Source: Ichthyophis bannanicus (taxonomy: Eukaryota; Chordata; Amphibia; Gymnophiona; Ichthyophiidae). Taken from it: 64,000 bases of DNA. Numbering within the stretch: the first letter of the stretch is position 1; every line of letters begins with the position of its first letter. A program made the translations under genes and the position numbers. Under the pieces are notes generated by a model that had not been told where the DNA came from, did not search any database, and worked only from the letters and a program-made list of their open reading frames with translations. The stretch is taken from positions 447,142,270 to 447,206,269 of the forward strand of contig CM066032.1 of the NCBI GenBank assembly GCA_033557465.1, written 5' to 3'. Below, in pieces: positions 45,659-57,179 of the stretch.

Positions 45659-45835
45659 ATCATCTGCTTTCTATCTTTTAACCAGTTCCTGATCCACAAC
45701 AGTACACTACCTCCTATCCTATGACTTTTTAATTTTGCCAAGAATCTCTCATGAGGGACCTTGACAAAGGCTCTGTGAAAACCCAGATATACTTTGTCAA
45801 GCAGTCTACCTTTAACTACTTGTTTATTCATACCT

Positions 45836-46292
45836 TCAAAAAATATATAACAGATTAGTATGACAAGAATGTTTTCTCTCAGTTGTGGGATTTGAAGCAT
45901 CCAGCTGTATTTAAATGCTGGGTGGTTCTTATTCCAAGGTCTAAGCAGGGTTACTGCAAGGAGATGAGGCACCCTAGGCTAACCTCATTCCTTGCGCCCT
46001 CCCCCCCTGCTCCCACCCTTTCCCCGGCCCCCATTGCCACAATTGCTGCTCCTCCCTGGGACCTGCAAAGGTGGCAATGGTCACAAACAGCCCTGCAGTG
46101 CTTACCTTCAACCTGTAGCACTGCGAGGATGTTTTGGTTCTGCAAACAGGAAGTCGGCATCGGGCCTTGGTGCGGACAGAATGGAAACAGCTTCACAGTG
46201 CTGAGGGTTGAATGTAAGCACTGTGGGGCTGTCTATGACCACTGGTAGTGCTGCAGGTCCTGGAGTGGGGCATCAGCGTCAGCAAGAGGGTG
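45836..46292. other. No recognised feature
   Basis: GC-richer DNA with short mirrored phrases ('cacagtgctgagggttgaatgtaagc' region against 'gcttaccttcaacctgtag'), so possibly a decayed fold-back element. No gene. Confidence 0.35.
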
Positions 46293-46449
46293 CCCTAGAC
46301 CAGTGTTTTTCAACCTTTTTTGTGCAAAGGCACACTTTTTTCATGAAAAAAATCACGAGGCACACCACCATTAGAAAATGTTAAAAAAATTTACCTCTGT
46401 GCCTATATTGACTATATATAAAGTAATTCTCTTGAATAGGAATCAAACA

Positions 46450-46790
46450 CTCACACCAACCCCCCTCCCCTGCTGGTTCACACCAACCCCCCTCCCCTGC
46501 TGGTTCACTCACACCACCCCCCCTCCACTGCTGGTTCACTCACCCACCCCCCTGTCACTTACTCACCCCTCCTGCTGGGTCACTCACTCACTTACCCCCC
46601 CTCCCCTGCTGGTTCACTCACACCATCGCCCCCCCCCCTTGCTGGTTCACTCACACCACCCCCCCTCCCCTGCTGGTTCACTCACACTCCCCCCCCCCTT
46701 GCTGGTTCACTCACACTCCCCCCCCTTGCTGGTTCACTCACACTCCCCCCCCCCTTGCTGGTTCACTCACACACACACACCCCCCTCTGC
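46450..46790 (+). repeat. Minisatellite, about 27-bp units
   Basis: About 12 units of 'cccctgctggttcactcacac' type with varying C runs. The Pro/Leu/His-rich frame over it is an artefact. Confidence 0.9.
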
Positions 46791-46793
46791 CCA

Positions 46794-47124
46794 AGCCGCT
46801 GCTTCTGCTTTGTACAGAGCAGCGGCTGCACTACACTTACATTGAAAAGTAAAGAGAAACTGTGTCAGGAGCCCTCCGATCATGCAGAGCCCGAGGAAGT
46901 GATGTCATGGGGGCGGGCTCCTCACAGGCTGTCTTTCCTTTTCAAATTAACTTTATTGCAGCTAAAGTTAATTTGAAAAGGAAAGACAGCCTGTGAGGAG
47001 CCCGCCCCCATGACATCACTTCCTCGGGCTCTGCATGATCGGAGGGCTCCTGACACAGTTTCTCTTTACTTTTCAATGTAAGTGTAGTGCAGCCGCTGCT
47101 CTGTACAAAGCAGAACCAGCGGCT
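46794..47124. repeat. 331-bp near-perfect palindrome in the hAT element
   Basis: Arms 46794-46955 and 46963-47124 with loop TTGCAGC. One mismatch seen by eye (near 46801 and 47117). The arm contains a nested copy of CTGCTTTGTACAGAGCAG-type sequence. Confidence 0.9.
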
Positions 47125-47165
47125 GCACTGCTATAGGGAATCGCGTTCGCGCCGCGGACTTCGGC

Positions 47166-47293
47166 ACAAAAGCCGGTTTTTTGCTCTGGCCGCTCCCGAT
47201 CTTGCGGACAGAGCAAAAAACCGGCTTTTCAATGGACGGTTTTACAACTGTGCTGGCAGCCGGCCTGGCCATGGAAAAGCCGGCCAGGCCGGC
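47166..47293. repeat. Two further hairpins in the hAT element
   Basis: AAAAGCCGGTTTTTTGCTCT pairs with AGAGCAAAAAACCGGCTTTT (47167-47186 and 47209-47228). CAGCCGGCCTGGCC pairs with GGCCAGGCCGGCTG near 47258-47294. Confidence 0.85.
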
Positions 47294-47409
47294 TGAAAAC
47301 CGGCCGGTTGGCAACCCTAATTTGTGAGCCGAGGCCACATGCTACGGATGAAATTGGAATTTTTCCCACGGCACACCAGACAATATCTCACGGCAACGCT
47401 GCCCTAGAC

Positions 47410-48027
47410 CAGTGGTGCTCTAGGCAGCTGTCTAGTTTACTTAACGGTCGCACCAGCCCTGGGTTTAAGGAATAGAGAAGCTCATTTACTAACTAGATAG
47501 TTTGGTACCATTTTTATGTGTGTGACAGGAATTTCTGAGAATCAAGCAGGTTTCTGAGGGAGAAAGTGACCTGTTAGGAATCCTGGAGCATCCACATTTC
47601 TCTATAACCTTTATTGAAATGGCACAAGAAGTTGACTGTGATGCTTCTATTTTTGAACATCTGAACTGAATTTGGACTGTAGAATACTACCAACTGTCTC
47701 AAATTTTTCAACTGCTGAAACCTCTAATTTTTTCCTTCGGTACAGTTTAATTTTGTTCAGAAGGCCACTCATTGTGTGGAGATGTTTCCTGGAAATACTG
47801 TGTGTTTTTGCAGTGAGCTTTATCAGTGTTCTGCAATACTTAAAAGTGTTGGGCCTCTATAGACTACAGGAAATGCCCTTTGAAAGAGGATCTTATACCT
47901 GTGAGGAGGATAGCCGTGTCTCTATATATTCCAGCATTCTAATGAACTTAATGCTAAAATTTAATACCTTCAAATCTTTGATAAATTATTAACCATATAT
48001 ATGAATATAGTGATTTGTTCAGTGTCA
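47410..48027. other. No recognised feature
   Basis: No gene or repeat identified. A 106-codon plus-strand frame (47672-47992) has no recognisable motif. Confidence 0.4.
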
Positions 48028-48180
48028 TTTGGCCCTCATATTTATTTATTTATTTAACATCTCTTCTATACCGCACTATTGTCATCAGCGCGGTTTACAT
48101 GAAACTAAACATATACATACAGAGTAACTGTAGTGCATTTTACAAATAACAGGGATGTAGAAACTTGGGAATACAGGTAA
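48028..48180 (-). mobile_element. SINE or L2 3'-end fragment
   Basis: Minus strand carries 'atgtaaaccgcgctgatgac', 'gcggtatagaaga' and an AAATA tail, the shared 3' end of L2 and the SINEs at 20797 and 25366. Confidence 0.7.
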
Positions 48181-49794
48181 ACTATATCAACTATATAACT
48201 ACAATAAACTATACGCATTATTCACAGTTGAAATTGTCTTGGTCTGGATATGGAGGGACTATTTCCCTGTGAAAGATTAAACTGGGAAATAGCTTAAGAA
48301 GAGGTGGTGTTTGATGTATGTGTTTGGTGTATGTAACCTGGTCTCAAATGGGGGTTGTTTTGCCACACCATAAGGGTTATTTTTGTAAGATAATGGTTTC
48401 TGGTGGGATGGGACAGGCAACAAGCCACAAGTCTTCATTGCCTGACAAACAAAATGCACTCGCCACCATTAAAATCTGCCTTGATCACAAAAAACATCAG
48501 TCCAGTCAGTGTGAGCTAAATAATAAAAATATTCTTTATTGGGTAAAATCTCCAAATTTAAAAATGCACACAGAAGAACAAAACAACAAGTATGTCAAAA
48601 GAAGAATCAATATTCAGCAATTCAAGATTCTCCTCAAAGGTCAAATTTAAGCAATCAGGTAGTGTTTCTCTACTTGCTTTAGCCACAGACTACTTCTCTT
48701 GGATCCTCCTCAGTCCAGTCTTCCACAGACCAGTACTCTTTATCTTCTCTTGATGGACAGGCTCCTTGCTCTGCAGCTGGGTCTCAGACACTCTCGTAAA
48801 GATGATCAACAAGATACAGTTCCACAAGATATCACAGAGTCTCTCTGGTACTTCGGGGGATGGTGAGTAAACACATTGTGCATTTGCCCTGGACATTTTG
48901 TTAGAAAAATCCCAAAGATCACACTCCAAAATTAGGTTCCCTTGAGGACAGGCACATTGGGACAACACATTGTGTCTCCAAAGACAAAAACAAGAAAGCA
49001 GGCAGGCAGGAAGAAAGGGAAGAAAGGAATTTTGAATTTAGCTCATGCCTTTTTCAATAGCAGTTGAAGGCAAGCTAAATTCGGTATAATAGATATTTTC
49101 CTGTCTCCAAAGAGCCTACAATCAGTTGTACCTGAGGCAATGAAGAGTTAAGTGACTTATACAAGAAGAGGCTCCAATTCTCCTTATTCTGTGCTGGTGA
49201 TGTGCTGGAGTTTGGTCCCTTGCAACACAGCTTCATATTCTCAAGATGTTACATGGAATGAACCCTCTAGGCCCCATTAAGCTTACATGACACAAAAAAA
49301 ATCCAACTTTTCAGCTTGAATCCTTTTAGATTGTCCAGCTGATTTTTTCCAGATTTCTGCTTTCGGTAGGCTGCTCACAAATGGAACACCGAAGTACAGA
49401 TCCTCTTTGGACTGAATCTTCAAACTCCTCTTATCTGGGTTATGTGCCAAGTCTGCCTAGAAGACTTCCCTTCCTTCTCAAGGTTTGCCAGCCATAGAGA
49501 AAGGCAGCTCTATGCTGCTCTCACGAACCCTTGAGCCCACAGATACCACAGCACTCTCCAAATACTAACAGCTTCTCTCCCAGACCCATCCCCATTACAT
49601 CACTCCAGGACACAGCACAGAATAGAGCAGGCTCCAGAAATTTCCTCATTTTAAAAAGAGAGGAAGATTTTGGGGTCCTGCTACATATACGTAACATTAG
49701 AAATCATGTCTACCTTCTCACCAGTCAGTCTTGGCCATGTATAGCCTCCTTAAACTAGTTAAAGAGGGTGAAATGATATAATACAGGTAGCTGA
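48181..49794. other. No gene; SINE-like remnant near 49060-49180
   Basis: 49105-49180 ('aaagagcctacaatcagttg', 'gttaagtgacttatacaag') resembles the tRNA-SINE body. 48530-48960 contains AATAAAAATATTC and open minus-strand codons (48968-48690) but nothing I can name. Confidence 0.35.
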
Positions 49795-49984
49795 TCATAA
49801 GAACATAAGATATGCCATACTGTGTCAGACCAAGGGTCCCTCAAGCCCAGTATCCTGCTTCCAACAGCGGCCAATCCAGGTCACAAAAAGGTACACAAAT
49901 TCCATGCTGCTTATCCCAGGAGTAAGCAGTGGATTTCCATGGTCCTCTTTAATAATGGTTTATGGACTTTTCCTCCAGGAACTT
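49795..49984 (-). mobile_element. CR1-like LINE 3'-end fragment
   Basis: 'aagaacataagatatgccat', 'ccagtatcctgcttccaaca' and 'ctttaataatggtttatgga' match 42935-43145 closely. A 5'-truncated copy. Confidence 0.8.
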
Positions 49985-51263
49985 GCTTTATTATATTCAG
50001 AATCCTCATGGGTTTGCTACAAATCGCTTGCACGTTTAGATAATGAAAGTGCTTACAATTTACAAGCTGACAACAGTATAACGTATGCAATTGCAACACT
50101 AACCATATTTGATATGTCAGCAGTCAAAAAAGTCCTTTTTAATGTCTCGTCATGCTCTCTTCTCGCCAGTAAAAACCCCCAAAAAACATAATTCCTGATG
50201 CACCTTTTTAGGGCATGTAGTAAGTGGCTGAAACATATGCAGACTGTTCCGTTTCACTTAACACACTGAAGACTGAAAAAAACCTCTGCAGCTAGAAAAT
50301 GAGCTCCAAAGTTTGACCAAGCCAGATTTAGCATGAGGCCTAACCACATGGAATCCAGGTCTAGCCTTTTCTACTTATAAATATGTATAAGGCCATTATT
50401 GCAGAAAAGAACCTGAAGAGGGGCTAAGCTTTCATGGGGAAAGTTTAGAGTGTGAGAACAACTCTAAATATGCTGACAGCTTCACAGGGAGTGTCTATGT
50501 ATAAGTGAGACAGTCAAGTTTACATTTTGCAAGGCAGGGAGCTTCTGTTTGTAGGAAGCTTGTCCTGATTAGCATGAGCAATATGTTTGTGCTTGACAAA
50601 ACCTGTAACATGTAGATACAGAAGAAGAAAAAGTAAAACAAAAAGCATGATACAGAGTGATAAGGCAAAAGAATGTATAATATGACAGTTTTTTCTGAAT
50701 AAAAGAAATTGCTGTGGACAAGCAGATTAAGGGAGTTACGGGAGACTGCTCAGGTTTGCGGGTCCGTGACTGCCTTCCTAAAGCTTTAGCAGGACTTTGT
50801 TATTGTTATTGAATAACTGTATGGTGTGTTCTTATTTTCTTCTCACTAGCTTCTGGGACCAGAGATGGGAAACCAAGGGCCAAGGAAGGATCCCTGTGTT
50901 TGTTGCCCCTGGCTAGGAACTCGTTACATGCAAACAATGATTACATTACAGCTTATCCTACACTTGCAGATTACTTTGTCCTAAGGAAGTCCTAACAGAG
51001 TACCAGGCCACACATCACTTCTTTTACAAAAACGGCTCCTCTACTGTCTCCTTCTCTTTTGCCTTTTCTTCCCTTGCTCTAAGTTCTCTGTTCTGGTGTT
51101 GTGAGAGAACAATTTCAGGTATCATCTTGGCCAAGAGAGTGTGTTTATCAAGCGTGGCCTTTTACAGATGATGTAATCTGCAGTTTTGCCTGCCTCCAAT
51201 GTCAAGAAAGTTTACTTAAATACTGCATACTATTTATGGCATACTTGATTATGCATTGGCACC
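49985..51263. other. No gene; LTR-like stretch 50451-50929 is possible
   Basis: 50451-50929 starts TGTGAGAAC, contains GTATAAGTG and AATAAAAG in LTR-like order, and ends CGTTACA. No second copy and no target duplication were seen, so the LTR idea is weak. The rest is unrecognised. Confidence 0.25.
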
Positions 51264-51271
51264 TAGGACAT

Positions 51272-51903
51272 TGCTATTGCTCTTCACTGCTCCAGGAGGA
51301 GCTGGGACAACTACCTGAGCTGAAGCCATAGAGGAGAGGAGTCCAACCTGCATCGGGAGACCAGCAGCTGAACGAGTTGAACGAGCTGAAGCCACAGCGG
51401 AGACGAACCCATCCTGCTTTGGGAGACCAGCAGCTGACAGGGCACACCAGAGGAAGGCAATCGGCCTCACAAAAGAGCTTCCAACTAAGTCCGATCGCTG
51501 GCTCCGCCCCCTTGCAGCGCATCACCATTCATCGCTGCCCAATCCGGGCCGCACTCTCCCCTTTAAAAAGAGAGAGCTACAGGAGCAAGATCCCTATTGC
51601 TCTTCACTGCTCCAGGAGGAGCTGGGACAACTACCTCAGCTGAAGCCACAGAGGAGAGGAGTCCAACCTGCATCGGGAGACCAGCAGCTGAACGAGCTGA
51701 ACGAGCTGAAGCCACAGCGGAGACGAACCCATCCTGCTTTGGGAGACCAGCAGCTGACAGGGCACACCAGAGGAAGGCAATCGGCCTCACAAAAGAGCTT
51801 CCAACTAAGTCCGATCGCTGGCTCCGCCCCCTTGCAGCGCATCAACATTCATCGCTGCCCAATCCGGGCCGCACTCTCCCCTTTAAAAAGAGAGAGCTAC
51901 AGG
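51272..51903 (+). promoter_or_regulatory. Tandem 320-bp 5' UTR monomers of L2 copy B
   Basis: One full and one nearly full unit, starting at equivalent bases 51274 and 51594. They share CCCAATCCGGGC and a CTTTAAAAAG box with the 118-bp monomers of copy A. The insertion begins at 'tgctattgctcttcac', and in the second unit the equivalent base lies about 32 nt downstream of the CTTTAAA box (51561), where transcription should start. Confidence 0.85.
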
Positions 51904-52329
51904 CGCACCCGCGCCTTGCGGGCCCGCGCAAGAGGGCCCTTTGGCACGGCCCTTAGGCTAAGGCACGAAAGAGACAAGAGCTGACCAAAATCACGGATAA
52001 CAACTAAGCGAAGACCAGCGACGACATCAATCCACCGCTGGAGCTCCCCTAGGGTTGAGCTCGCGCACCATCATCCTCCTACTATACCCGCAAACGCAGC
52101 AAGTATATCCTACTTTGAATGCACCTACACTGATATACCTTCCTAATAGTCTATTATTTTAACGTTAATTACAAGAGACTACTACCACAGCACCTCAGCT
52201 ACTGTATCATTGTTATACTCAGTATGCTAATTCACTAGAATTATTAATTATCGCACGTTATTAGTACACTGGGGCAAGTGTAAACAAACAGTATACCAAT
52301 GTTATGGTCAGATGTTTACAACTGAAAGT

Positions 52330-52515
52330 ATCTCAATTATAACCTCTAACTGATATATACTACTGCCATTAAATCACTCTATAACTACTGACTGATTTAT
52401 ACTGTTCCCAGTAAGTCATTTATAACTACTGTCTGCTTTATACTGCTGCCAGTAAGTCAGTAAGTCATTTTATAACCACTGTCTGATATATACTGTTGCC
52501 AGTAAATCAATTAAC
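52330..52515 (+). repeat. 50-bp tandem repeats in the 5' UTR of L2 copy B
   Basis: Four variants of 'ataactactgactgatttata' followed by 'ctgttgccagtaagtca'. Comparable repeats occur in copy A. Confidence 0.8.
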
Positions 52516-52705
52516 TACTGTTTATCACTGTTACAAGTTAGCCTTTACTCTGTATAAGATACAACTGTTGATTGCAATAGATACCTGTCTTTGCTACTCT
52601 GACATTGCTACTATACATTGCTACCCTGACCTGTAATTGATACTCTTAGACACATACCAACTGCTAGCAATATCATCTACAACAAACCCTTCCTACACAT
52701 TAAAT

Positions 52706-54738
52706 ATGTCACGCTCAAACACCTTGATACTAAAAATAACTTACAGCTGTATATTACTGACTATCTTAATTGACCTAACACTAAGCCTAACATCCAAAAA
52801 TCACATGGCAATACCTATAATACAAACTACAATTAGAAACTACAACCACTCTAGACACACAAACCCAAACCATCATGCAAAAATAAATTACCACCGCCTT
52901 ATACAAATAAAACAAACTAATTCACTACAAATAACAAATGTAACCAGCTTCAACAACACCACTTCTCTAACTTGCATCATTATCAATGCCCGCTCAATGA
53001 AAAACAAACTCCCTATTTTCAATGACTTAATAATAGACGCAAAACCTGATATTTTATGTGTAACGGAAACCTGGCTAACCGAAACGGATTCAGTCTATTT
53101 AAATCAACTTAATAACGAAGACTATGATTTAAACTATACACACAGAACCAACAAAAAAGGAGGAGGAGTACTTATAATGACAAAAAAGAGATTAAATGCA
53201 AGAACAATTCCATCAACCATAGCCACCAATATTGACACTTTAATTATAAAATCCAACATATTCAGAATTTGCCTAATATATAGACCCCCTGATCAAAAAG
53301 CAGATAGCCTAGACTCACTAATTGAATACCTAGGCTCATCTACAGAACAAAGTCCCATAATCATGCTTGGCGATTTCAACCTCCCCTCACTTCCAGAATC
53401 AGAATCCAACTTGTTCCTAGAAACCATATCAGACTTGGACTTTCACCAAATAATCAACACAACACATATAAAAGGAGGCACTCTAGACCTTATTCTCCTC
53501 CCAAACACACGCTTCAAACTACTTAACCCAGATTCCATAGAATGCTTACAAACACCGTGGTCAGATCATTACATTATCAAAACAAACTTCACATTCCACA
53601 CTAACAACACTAATAAAAACACACGAAGTGATCCCACTACAAAATTCAAAAAATTTAATGAAATTGAATTCTTGGATACAACAATACCCTACCTCTCATC
53701 ATCCCCAACGAATCTAGATGAAGCCGTCAAAAACTGGCATGACACAATTAATAATGCAGCCATACGTGATCAACGAATCAAAAAGCCCACTAATTCAAAA
53801 ATAAACAAAACACCTTGGTTCAACAACACGCTAAAACAAATGAAAAAAGAACTACGAAAAATAGAGCACAAATGGCGCAAAACCAAATCATGCATTAACA
53901 AGGAAATATATAACAACTATCTTAATAAATACAAGGATACTTTAGATAGCACAAAAAAATCTTATAATGCGGCAATCCTATCAAAATCTTATAACAGACC
54001 ACGAGAACTATTCACCATTGTTAGAAATCTAACTAATAATCCCCAAACATCCAACAATGAAATCACCGATATTTCGGTACAAACCCTAGCCAAACACTAT
54101 CAAAACAAATCTACACAACCTAGAATGAACCTAGACTATATCAATACGTTTCATCATTGTTCAGACGAATGGTCAAACTTCCATCCAGTATCAAAAGATT
54201 CACTAAAGAATATCATTTCCAACCTCAACACCACAACCTCCTTTCTTGATCCATGCCCTGTAACATGGATAAAAAGCACACTTCCAATACTTCTATCATA
54301 CATTCTCCCCATAATCAACCTCTCATTACAGCAAGGACACCTCCCATCCATGCTTAAACATGCTCAAATCCGCCCAATTCTCAAAAACAACACGCTTGAC
54401 AAAACATCTCCAAAATCATACAGACCCATCTCAAGTATCCCTTTTTTGGCTAAAATAATAGAAAAAGTGGTACAAATCCAAACACAGGAATACCTAGACT
54501 CATCCTACCCACTTGATGAACACCAATATGGATTTAGACCTCAACATGGAGTTGAAACACTCTTAACAGTCTTAACTGACGTACTACTGAGAGGGATTGA
54601 CAATCACAAACAAGCATTTATACTCCTATTTATTGATATTTCGGCAGCATTTGATAGTGTTCACCACACTATAATGCTTAATAACCTGAAACAAATAGGA
54701 ATAAATGCCACTGTACACAAATGGTTCACCTCTTATCT
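52706..54738 (+). pseudogene. L2 EN-RT, N-terminal part (interrupted gene)
   Basis: Start ATG at 52706 chosen by agreement with copy A, although the frame is open back to 52637. Hydrophobic N-terminus (LILKITYSCILLTILIDLTL), endonuclease (INARSMKNKL, VTETWLTETD, LGDFNLPS, WSDHYI), then RT through FIDISAAFDSVHH and HKWFTSYL. The frame is cut at 54738 by the palindromic insertion and stops shortly inside it. Confidence 0.85.
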
Positions 54739-55746
54739 ATCAAAATGGTCTTCTTAAGAACGCTAATAATCACCTAATAAATAGAATTGCGCTCAATGTA
54801 ACAAAGTATGATAATATCTTCAATCCTTCAACATCCGTACTGATAATTTCCCTCTTAATATTTATATTTCTTCTCCCCCTGGGAGGTCTCAGACTTATGA
54901 CAGCAACTGTCCTTACGGCTATGCCGGTTTAAAGGAACAGTATGCTAGATAGCATCAACGACCTCCTCCAGGGTATGCGGGAATGATAATGATAGAGAAG
55001 GCTGCTGATTGTTTTCAGTTTAACGTCCTCAGTACTATAATCACATAAAGCACAAATACTTCCTTTCAGTTGCCTTCATTACAATGATCTTTGCCGCTAG
55101 AGAATTCAAATGATCATGTTGCCCCGTTCCCGACGCCTCCCCTCAGCGCTTCAGAGCGTTTCTCCTGCTGCGGTTCTTCAGGGGGTGGGGTGTATAGTAA
55201 ACTGCTGCCCGCGTTGTATTCCAAAGTTATCTTATATCACTCTTCCATGTGTGGTTCCTCATCAAGTAAAGAGCGTTTTTTTGCTCTTTACTTGATGAGG
55301 AACCACACATGGAAGAGTGATATAAGATAACTTTGGAATACAACGCGGACAGCATTTTACTATACACCCCACCCCCTGAAGAACCGCAGCAGGAGAAACG
55401 CTCTGAAGCGCTGAGGGGAGGCGTCGGGAACGGGGCAACATGATCATTTGAATTCTCTAGCGGCAAAGATCATTGTAATGAAGGCAACTGAAAGGAAGTA
55501 TTTGTGCTTTATGTGATTATAGTACTGAGGACGTTAAACTGAAAACAATCAGCAGCCTTCTCTATCATTATCATTCCCGCATACCCTGGAGGAGGTCGTT
55601 GATGCTATCTAGCATACTGTTCCTTTAAACCGGCATAGCCGTAAGGACAGTTGCTGTCATAAGTCTGAGACCTCCCAGGGGGAGAAGAAATATAAATATT
55701 AAGAGGGAAATTATCAGTACGGATGTTGAAGGATTGAAGATATTAT
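54739..55746. mobile_element. 1-kb near-perfect palindromic insertion
   Basis: Flanked by a perfect 12-bp duplication CACCTCTTATCT (54727-54738 and 55747-55758). Arms run 54810-55274 and 55283-55747 with an 8-nt loop GTTTTTTT; only two or three mismatches by eye over about 465 bp. A 71-bp leader (54739-54809) is outside the palindrome. It has no useful frame. 'cctgaagaaccgcag' and 'gaaacgctc' in the arms recall PLE termini. Class unknown. Confidence 0.85.
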
Positions 55747-55758
55747 CACCTCTTATCT

Positions 55759-56800
55759 AAACAACAGAACACAAAATGTAAGAATAGGCAACCAAACATC
55801 AACCATTTATAAACAAGAAATTGGACTCCCACAAGGCTCTGCGCTTTCAGCCCTCCTGTTCAATATTTACATTAAACCAGTCTGCAATATTTTTAAAAAA
55901 TTTGGAGTATACTATCATCTATATGCAGATGATATAATGATGTACATCCCTTTCACAATTCCTAACTTACCAATAAAACAACTATCAGATTGTTTCAATG
56001 AAATAACAACCTGGCTAAAAGCTCAAAACCTCCACATTAATCATTCAAAAACAGAAGTCCTAATTGTAACAAAAAGCCAGTCATATATCCCTCCAACCCA
56101 CATAACAATACAAAATCATGACATTAAAATAAAAAACGAAATAAGATACCTAGGTGTTATACTAGACACACATCTGACGATGACTACTCATATCAGAAAC
56201 ACTATAAAGAAAATATACTTTAAACTCAAAATCCTTAAACAACTTCGCCCATTAGTACACCTACAAGACTTCATTAATATAATCCAGGCTACAATAACCC
56301 CGCACTTTGATTTTGCTAACCTAATTCTTCTAGGAATAACAAAACAAAATATCAAAAGAATCCAACTAGCACAAAATGCAGCAGCTAGAATTATAATGAA
56401 AGCACACTCATTCCAGCACATAACACCAATACTAGCTTCCCTTCATTGGTTGCCAATTCAAAGCAGAATAATATATAAAACTACAATAACTACTTTTAAA
56501 GCATTAAATCACATGGCCCCAATCCCTCTAAATAACCTAATCAGTATGGAACCTCAAAAAACTACACACAGAAAAGGACACTCAAATAAACTAAACTCTC
56601 CTCATGATTTCATAAAAGCAAATAAATTAACTAACAACAGAGCTTTCTCTCATGCAGCCCCATCCACCTGGAATTCCCTTCCAGAGGACCTAAGATCTAT
56701 AAAGGAAATTATGGAACTCCGTAAAAAACTAAAAACGTATCTATTCTCCATGCACTACGGCAACATAGATAACCCCTTGATTTACTCAGATAACGGCTAA
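55759..56800 (+). pseudogene. L2 EN-RT, C-terminal part (interrupted gene)
   Basis: Resumes in the same reading frame after the insertion (insert plus one target-site copy is 1020 nt, a multiple of three). Contains GLPQGSALSALLFNIY, YADD at about 55921-55932, YLGVILD, SLHWLPIQSRIIYK and WNSLPEDLRS. No stop or frameshift of its own, so the insertion is the only visible lesion. Confidence 0.85.
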
Positions 56801-57179
56801 AATCACCTGACTGAGTAATACTAAATCCTACAATTTAACAGAAAAACCACTGAACTAAAAACGCTATGATTAAACCCTAAAGTACCACTACTTGTATCTG
56901 TATATAGTTTATCTGTATATAGTTTATTGTACATAGTTTAAAAGCAAGTTTCATGCTGTTATGTATTAGCCTATGCTGTTAACCAATTTATTGTTTATTG
57001 TTACATAATGTTCGATGTAAAACCAAGCTCTTGCTTTGTGGATTTTGTTTTATTGTAAACCGCAACTGAACTCTGGAAGATGCGGGATATAAATGATTGT
57101 TAAATAAATAAATAAAATAAATAAATAGGACATGAATACTTAAATTTGAGATAAATTTCTGCAATCATGTGGGTATTCT

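Larger units (their letters stand above)
44062..45662 (-). mobile_element. Full-length ORF1-only L1-type element (HAL1-like)
   Basis: Flanked by a perfect 17-bp duplication, TCTGCTTTCTATCTTTT, at 44045-44061 and 45663-45679, inside a CR1-like LINE that rejoins across it. Minus strand: starts TGATCCAAGATGGCGGAGGA, a 5' leader of about 70 bp, ORF1, about 230 bp of 3' sequence, then a poly(A) tail (T run at 44061-44085). There is no ORF2. The intact ends show that the RNA itself was ORF1-only rather than 5'-truncated. Mammalian HAL1 elements have the same design; relation to them is analogy only. Confidence 0.85.
42935..45835 (-). mobile_element. CR1-like LINE, antisense 3' half, split by an L1-type element
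   Basis: Blocks 42935-44044 and 45680-45835 are collinear with the CR1-like copy at 4040-9000. The minus frame 44032-43805 (FLNGEKYIGVRQRSVLGLLL, then NIFINDLEIE) is RT motif B-like sequence, where IRQGSVLGPLLFNIFINDL is usual. Its 3' end lies at 42935 with 'aagaacataagaaatgcc'. Decayed, no intact frame. Confidence 0.75.
46301..47401. mobile_element. Non-autonomous hAT element
   Basis: Begins CAGTGTTTTTCAACC and ends CGGCAACGCTG, with a perfect 8-bp duplication CCCTAGAC at 46293-46300 and 47402-47409, as expected for hAT. The left end has the hAT-like 'ggcacacttttttcatgaaaaa'. Internally it holds a minisatellite, a 331-bp palindrome and two further hairpins. No transposase. Confidence 0.85.
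51272..57125 (+). mobile_element. Full-length L2-type LINE, copy B
   Basis: Flanked by an 8-bp duplication TAGGACAT (51264-51271 and 57126-57133). Structure: two 320-bp monomers, 5' UTR with 50-bp repeats, one EN-RT frame, and an L2-type tail. A palindromic insertion at 54739-55746 splits the RT. Similar to copy A in protein but clearly a different subfamily, with diverged monomers. Confidence 0.9.

Noticed and set aside
46378..46845. 155-codon Pro/His/Leu-rich frame
   Set aside because: Pure translation of the 27-bp minisatellite.
50451..50929. Solo endogenous retrovirus LTR
   Set aside because: TATA-like and AATAAA boxes are in order, but no duplicate flank or second copy was found; kept only as a remark in the gap entry.
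55091..55466. Two nearly identical 79-codon proteins on opposite strands
   Set aside because: They are mirror images created by the palindrome at 54810-55747.
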